A stretch of 64,000 bases of DNA from Xylaria sp. FL1777 (Eukaryota > Ascomycota > Sordariomycetes > Xylariales > Xylariaceae), in the NCBI GenBank assembly GCA_022578965.1, contig MU400513.1:372001-436000 (forward strand). Reading direction: 5' to 3'. The notes below the pieces were generated by a model. It was not told the origin of the DNA and made no database searches. It was given only the letters and a program-made list of their open reading frames with translations. Every line of letters begins with the position of its first letter. Position 1 is the stretch's first letter. Of the stretch, positions 59,707-64,000 are shown one piece after another. Position numbers and translations under genes: made by a program.

Positions 59707-62057
59707 GTTTATCGTCTCAGACGTAACCCGTCTTCTCTAGGCCACAAAAACATGTTTGTTTGTACGAATCATGAGTTCAGTAATTGGAGCTTTGGTGGTG
59801 CACACCTTCCTCAAGATCGTTTAGCATTGCAATTTGTCCGGGTTATAGACTAAGTGGTAGAGAGCAATTAACTGCATCATTAGGCGTTTGGGGGGGTATG
59901 GTTGACCTGTTTTGTGATGGTACCATTTTGAGATAGGTTCCTCGGGTTCGGGGACTACTGATTTCTGTTGGGTTTTATCGGGACGTCGTGATGCTATTTG
60001 GGGGAGGGGGGAATATAGCATGATAGATATTCCAGACTGGATGGTAGAATACGGGCCAAGCAGGCATAACTGGGCTGTAACATAGCAGTGTGAGACACGA
60101 ATGTACGTATATACAGTTTTTATGATAACTCATCGATGTTATGAACTGATGTCTCTCTACTGGATGTCGGGGTGTCACTTCCTTAGTCATTCTGGTTCCA
60201 TCCGCCCAACCTTAAATGAACGCGACCATGACCGATGTAACGGTAGGGTAGCAGACATCATCACCGCTTTCCTCCCCACGTGTAATCAAGCATGTTAAGA
60301 CATACAGCATGTACGCAGTAGGTAGGTAGCCGTTTTGGGTCAACTACCTACCTACTTTAGCCTCTCGAATGTTAGCGCCGACATGGCCTGCCGTCCCTTT
60401 CTCGATTTAGATGGAGGACTATTCGCACACCTATCTGCTTACGCAACACCCCTTGAGGTATGGAGACCTTGATTTTAGTTTAAATCGTCGTTTACAACGT
60501 CTTATCACTTAATGATGCTTTTACCTGTCAGGAAGTAAGTGCCATACAGATGACATAGAATAGGTCCTGTTGACATAGCTTCGGTTGGGGAGGATGTGAT
60601 GGTGTACGTCGCTTAGGTGTCTATTTGCATGTGAAGTGATTATTATGATAGCCCTTTAAAAGCTCATAAGGTTGGCAGTTTAGCTCATAATATTTCCGGG
60701 GCTTGGCCAGACTTAAGTAGACCACGGCCATTTTGCACCGCCCATGTCGGCTCTTCAGGGGAGGGGTAAGAAGATATACATGTTGGAAATCAATGTTCAC
60801 ACACACATATGCCATAGGTCGATTTACTTCAATAGCATAAGGCTACGTCCAGCTCATCATCTACCTATCTAGATATCTAGATTATGTATCGTCTCAGCTG
60901 ATATTCACTCCCTCACACGTAATATCTCAAAGGCGACCTACAGAGATGAATGTGAGTTATCGATTTGAACACTCAACTCCTGAGAACTTGGCTGATTTTA
61001 ACATTCATCTCGCTTCACTGTTGACGTTTCATATTTATTATTTACCACCAACACGATCACTTCGGCCTCGAGCTTATAAATCACAATGTACATATATAAG
61101 TAGATAGGGGTACCTACATAAGGCCATATCTATTAGGTATCCAGCAATCTCATCACATGCCTCTATTCAGGTCAACAGCCCCTCGAGGGCTCACAGATGC
61201 TGTTATCTCATATCTCTTTCACCCTCTTCATAATATCACCAACAATGTAACTCATTTCTTTTCCCTTGAAGTTCCCGCATATCTCCCCCCTTTTCTTCCT
61301 CCTTTCTCCCTCATTTCTCTTTTCTCAAACCCCTGAGGTGACATCAAGGTAATGTGGTATGCATACCTCATACCCACTCACTCACTCACTCATAATTAAG
61401 CTTAATCTCGCATATTTCAAAATACGTCGGCGCTATCACGGTAGTATTGGGTGTGACCGTCGCGCCGCATTTCTTGCCTGGTAGGTAGCCTATGAGGAGG
61501 CACTTTAAACTTTCGCCGGTCCTGATTTCTCTTGTGCGAGTCGAGGCTAGGGGATGAGCTAGAATCGGAGACTAAACGGCGTAATAGATTACAGAGTACC
61601 GTTGAGAATCATGTGGAACTCAACGTCAATACTTCATATTTCATGAATACATCGATAGCGTGAAACAGCTACGGTAGCTACGGCCTCTAGGTCACGTCAA
61701 AAGTAGCATGTGAAACTAGAAGAACGATGAGAAGCTTATGAATGTTTTTTGTTATTTCATGGGCTCGTGAATCTATCCTTTTGTGCTCCTGTCGGAAATG
61801 GCAATGTTTCCCTTCCCCACCCATGCTTAATGTTTCCTAAAAACACACGATGATTGCCGGGTCGTACCATCGGACAATACCCGAAGGATGGGAGCACCGG
61901 TAAACAAATTCCGAAAGTTAGATGTTTTCAATCATATAAACTATGTACAAAAGAAGTGAAAACGAAGATTGGACAGAATATTCCCAATGTAGATCAGAAC
62001 TGCTTCAATGGCAACTAGGAAAAGCCAAGATGATATCCATATTGAACCAAGACACGC
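59707..62057. other. convergent intergenic region
   Basis: Between the RING gene (+) and the GH128 gene (-). A TAGGTAGGTAGC...CTACCTACCTAC inverted pair lies at 60320-60354 (12-bp arms, about 17-bp loop). No further gene recognised. Confidence 0.5.
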
Positions 62058-63314
62058 TTAAGCAAGTCCGGCATAGATCTTTCCATATGAACTTAGCTGG
62101 GTAGTCGACGTAAAGAGCTCGCCCACAGCAGCCATGAAGTACGAGTATTTCTCGACGAAGGCGTATTGTTCGGTGTTGAGGGCATCGACAATATCGCTCA
62201 TGAAAGCATCAACGCTGCCACTCTCAGCAGCAAATTCAGTCACCCAGACCGGCTTGCCATCGCAAGCCGCGTTCACATCCTGGAGGTGTTTGAGGAAGAG
62301 GGCTGCACCGTCCGAACCGCCGGGTCCATACCAATGAGCAGCGCAGAAGTCAACCTGGCACTTGCCATTGCAAGCGCTGAAGAACTGCTTAAGCCAATCG
62401 ATACCTTGGTTGGCGTTCTCACTGCTCGAAATGGCCGGGGAGCTGATGCGAGCCTTTCCAGCGTAGGGGTTTAACCACTGGATATGGCCCGCAGCAGCGT
62501 CTTGGGGAGACATATTTGCTTGGCTCGCAATATCGGGCTCGTTGAAGCCCAGCAAGGCATCGGCACCCTTGGCAATGGCACTAGTCGCAGCCGCGTCCCA
62601 ACCGTTGGAATGGTCAGGGGCCGGAGACCAAAGCATAGGGTAGTAGGTCACTCCCTCGGGCAGGTTGCTGGTGGAAGATCCCCAGTTGTAAGCCCATGAT
62701 GCCTTTCCGCCTAGTGAGATGAATTCTTGAACGAGACTGGCGTCGTTGAAGGCGAGACCACGCTTTTCGCCACTGCTCGGGATGGCGGTGGTCGTGGGTG
62801 CAGCACTGGAGGAGGATGTGCTAAGAACGGCAGAAGAGGTGGTAGGAATAGCCGTGGTTGTCTCTGCCACGGAAGTAACCCCAGTTGGAGTGCTGACAAC
62901 GGAAGTGACCTCAGCAGCAGTTGTCGTCGAGGGCTTCACGGCGGTGACCAGAGTCGTCGGGGTCACAGTTGGGACAGCAGCAGACGTGGTTGGCTCAGCG
63001 ATAACTACAGGTGTAGAACTGACCGCTGTAGCACTAGAGTGCTGCCTCGAGTGGCTATGAGGCTCATGAACCACAGCCGAGGTAGAAACGGCAATAGAGG
63101 TGGAAATGGCAGCCGAGGTGGAAACAGCAGCAGCCGTCGGTTCGTCACCCTCGGTGACAGTGACAGTCACATAGTCGGTGACAACAACAGTCTCAGTAGC
63201 CGCCCAAACAATTTCCCGCTTGTCGGCATGGATGTGCTGGTGACCGTGACCAGCAGCGACTTCCTTCATGGCAGCAGCGGCGCAAAGGGCCATCAAGCTC
63301 GTCTTCGAATGCAT
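62058..63314 (-). CDS. GH128-type secreted beta-1,3-glucanase with Ser/Thr stalk (418 aa)
   Basis: A single exon. The N-terminus MHSKTSLMALCAAAAMKEVAAG is a signal peptide, followed by a His-rich piece and the basic pair K32-R33 (Kex2-type). Then comes ATETVVVTDYVTVTVT, a sequence typical of fungal wall proteins, and a Ser/Thr/Val-rich stalk to about residue 183. A second pair, K184-R185, precedes the catalytic domain (186-418). The domain carries the GFNEPD motif with the acid/base Glu259 and WVTEFA with the nucleophile Glu360, as in GH128 and alkali-sensitive linkage proteins (Asl1-like, Glyco_hydro_cc). It would be exported and act on beta-1,3-glucan in the wall. No GPI signal at the C-terminus, which ends soon after the last strand. 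Confidence 0.93.
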   Translation of the reverse strand: MHSKTSLMALCAAAAMKEVAAGHGHQHIHADKREIVWAATETVVVTDYVTVTVTEGDEPTAAAVSTSAAISTSIAVSTSAVVHEPHSHSRQHSSATAVSSTPVVIAEPTTSAAVPTVTPTTLVTAVKPSTTTAAEVTSVVSTPTGVTSVAETTTAIPTTSSAVLSTSSSSAAPTTTAIPSSGEKRGLAFNDASLVQEFISLGGKASWAYNWGSSTSNLPEGVTYYPMLWSPAPDHSNGWDAAATSAIAKGADALLGFNEPDIASQANMSPQDAAAGHIQWLNPYAGKARISSPAISSSENANQGIDWLKQFFSACNGKCQVDFCAAHWYGPGGSDGAALFLKHLQDVNAACDGKPVWVTEFAAESGSVDAFMSDIVDALNTEQYAFVEKYSYFMAAVGELFTSTTQLSSYGKIYAGLA

Positions 63315-64000
63315 GGTGAATGAGAGTAGTCTTGAATGCGGTTAAAACTAGTTCGTGTTTAACAACAGAAAATCTGCTTCTTAATGTGTCGTAATGTTTG
63401 GTTTCTTTTTTGTCTTTCCGAAGCGTGAAAAGAATGTTGCGGTGCCAGCAGTTCGCAAGAGAATGTCGAGACGTATCAAGAGATATCGTCAGGTAAGGAA
63501 TGGAAGAGGTCCAAGAGGTATCTCTGGAGCCAACGCTCTGCGCAGTTCAATGGTGATGTGGACGGAAAAGCAAGTTGCGTTGGCGAGTCTATCAAAGACC
63601 AGGGAGCAATATGCGTCGACGAGGGAAATTGTCGAGTGGCACAGTTGAACTTTGCTGGAGTGGCTTCTTTATGTGCTGTCTATGTTATGTAAAAGTGTCG
63701 AAATTGCAGGATAACACGGCAGAACAGGTACAAAGAACGCAGGATGGACGTCTGGCGACCTAGATGAAGAAAGGAACGTGGGTGGAAAGAAATCAAGACC
63801 TGGACGGCGGTAGAGAGCCAAAAGGGAGAAGAGAATGTACGACGCTGGAGGCCGGATGGGAACACATATAAAGGAGCGAAATAAGGATGATGTGAAGGGT
63901 GAAGGGAGGGGTTCATTGTGCGCTGTCTGTGTAAGTGACTTGCTGGTCTTGCGGTCGTGAGCAGGCATTGTGGGGCCGCCGGGGTCGATCTGGCGATACG
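63315..64000. other. promoter region of the GH128 gene, window end
   Basis: Upstream of the GH128 start (minus strand). Open frames here (63394-63648 and 63669-63968) show no motif. A TATATAAAG box lies on the + strand at about 63865-63874. Confidence 0.45.

Overview
The window looks like nuclear DNA of a filamentous ascomycete (Pezizomycotina). The genes carry short 50-120 nt spliceosomal introns with GTRNGT donors, CTAAC/CTGAC-like branch sites and YAG acceptors. They are spread on both strands without operons, and the protein families are typical of this group (DUF7514, Stc1 domain, sugar porters, GH128, PA-TM-RING ligases, short ankyrin proteins). I cannot name the species. I reconstructed 17 protein genes; exon phases and lengths close exactly for every spliced model.

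Layout. 1-4903 is gene-poor. 4904-6255 encodes a Stc1-domain zinc-finger protein (the family that links RNAi to heterochromatin in fission yeast), followed on the same strand by a DUF7514 protein of about 1013 aa with a long Arg-Glu/Arg-Asp tract and two polyQ tracts (7160-10458). A seven-exon sugar transporter lies convergently on the minus strand (11223-13561). 13562-20911 is gene-poor and probably holds decayed mobile DNA. 20912-23264 (-) is an uncharacterised membrane protein. 23265-25300 is non-coding apart from a tRNA-like sequence. 25395-26395 (-) falls within a small ankyrin-type gene (25301-26395), divergent from an endonuclease/exonuclease/phosphatase-fold hydrolase (26707-27735).

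27999-29377 is the most striking non-coding structure: a 1379-bp fold-back element with 40-bp terminal inverted repeats (one mismatch). Its interior is two arms of about 500 bp made of 14-bp AT-rich units in opposite orientation. It lies between the hydrolase and a second MFS transporter (29544-31404, -).

32694-41869 is a loose accessory block: a small internally duplicated protein, a small secreted/membrane PLDc_N-like protein, a tocopherol-methyltransferase-like SAM enzyme, a Gfo/Idh/MocA dehydrogenase and an aldo-keto reductase. Together with the MFS gene these could serve small-molecule or sugar metabolism, but the spacing is wide and no backbone synthase is present, so a cluster is only a suggestion.

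43623-62000 is more conserved 'core' DNA: TRM9 tRNA wobble methyltransferase, a two-repeat Myb/SANT protein with a 6-kb empty upstream region, tubulin-folding cofactor B (ALF1) and a PA-TM-RING ubiquitin ligase. 62058-63314 (-) is a secreted GH128 beta-glucanase with a Ser/Thr-rich stalk and two Kex2-type KR sites. Intergenic regions are repeatedly seeded with TACCTAGGTA/CCTACCTA-type motifs.
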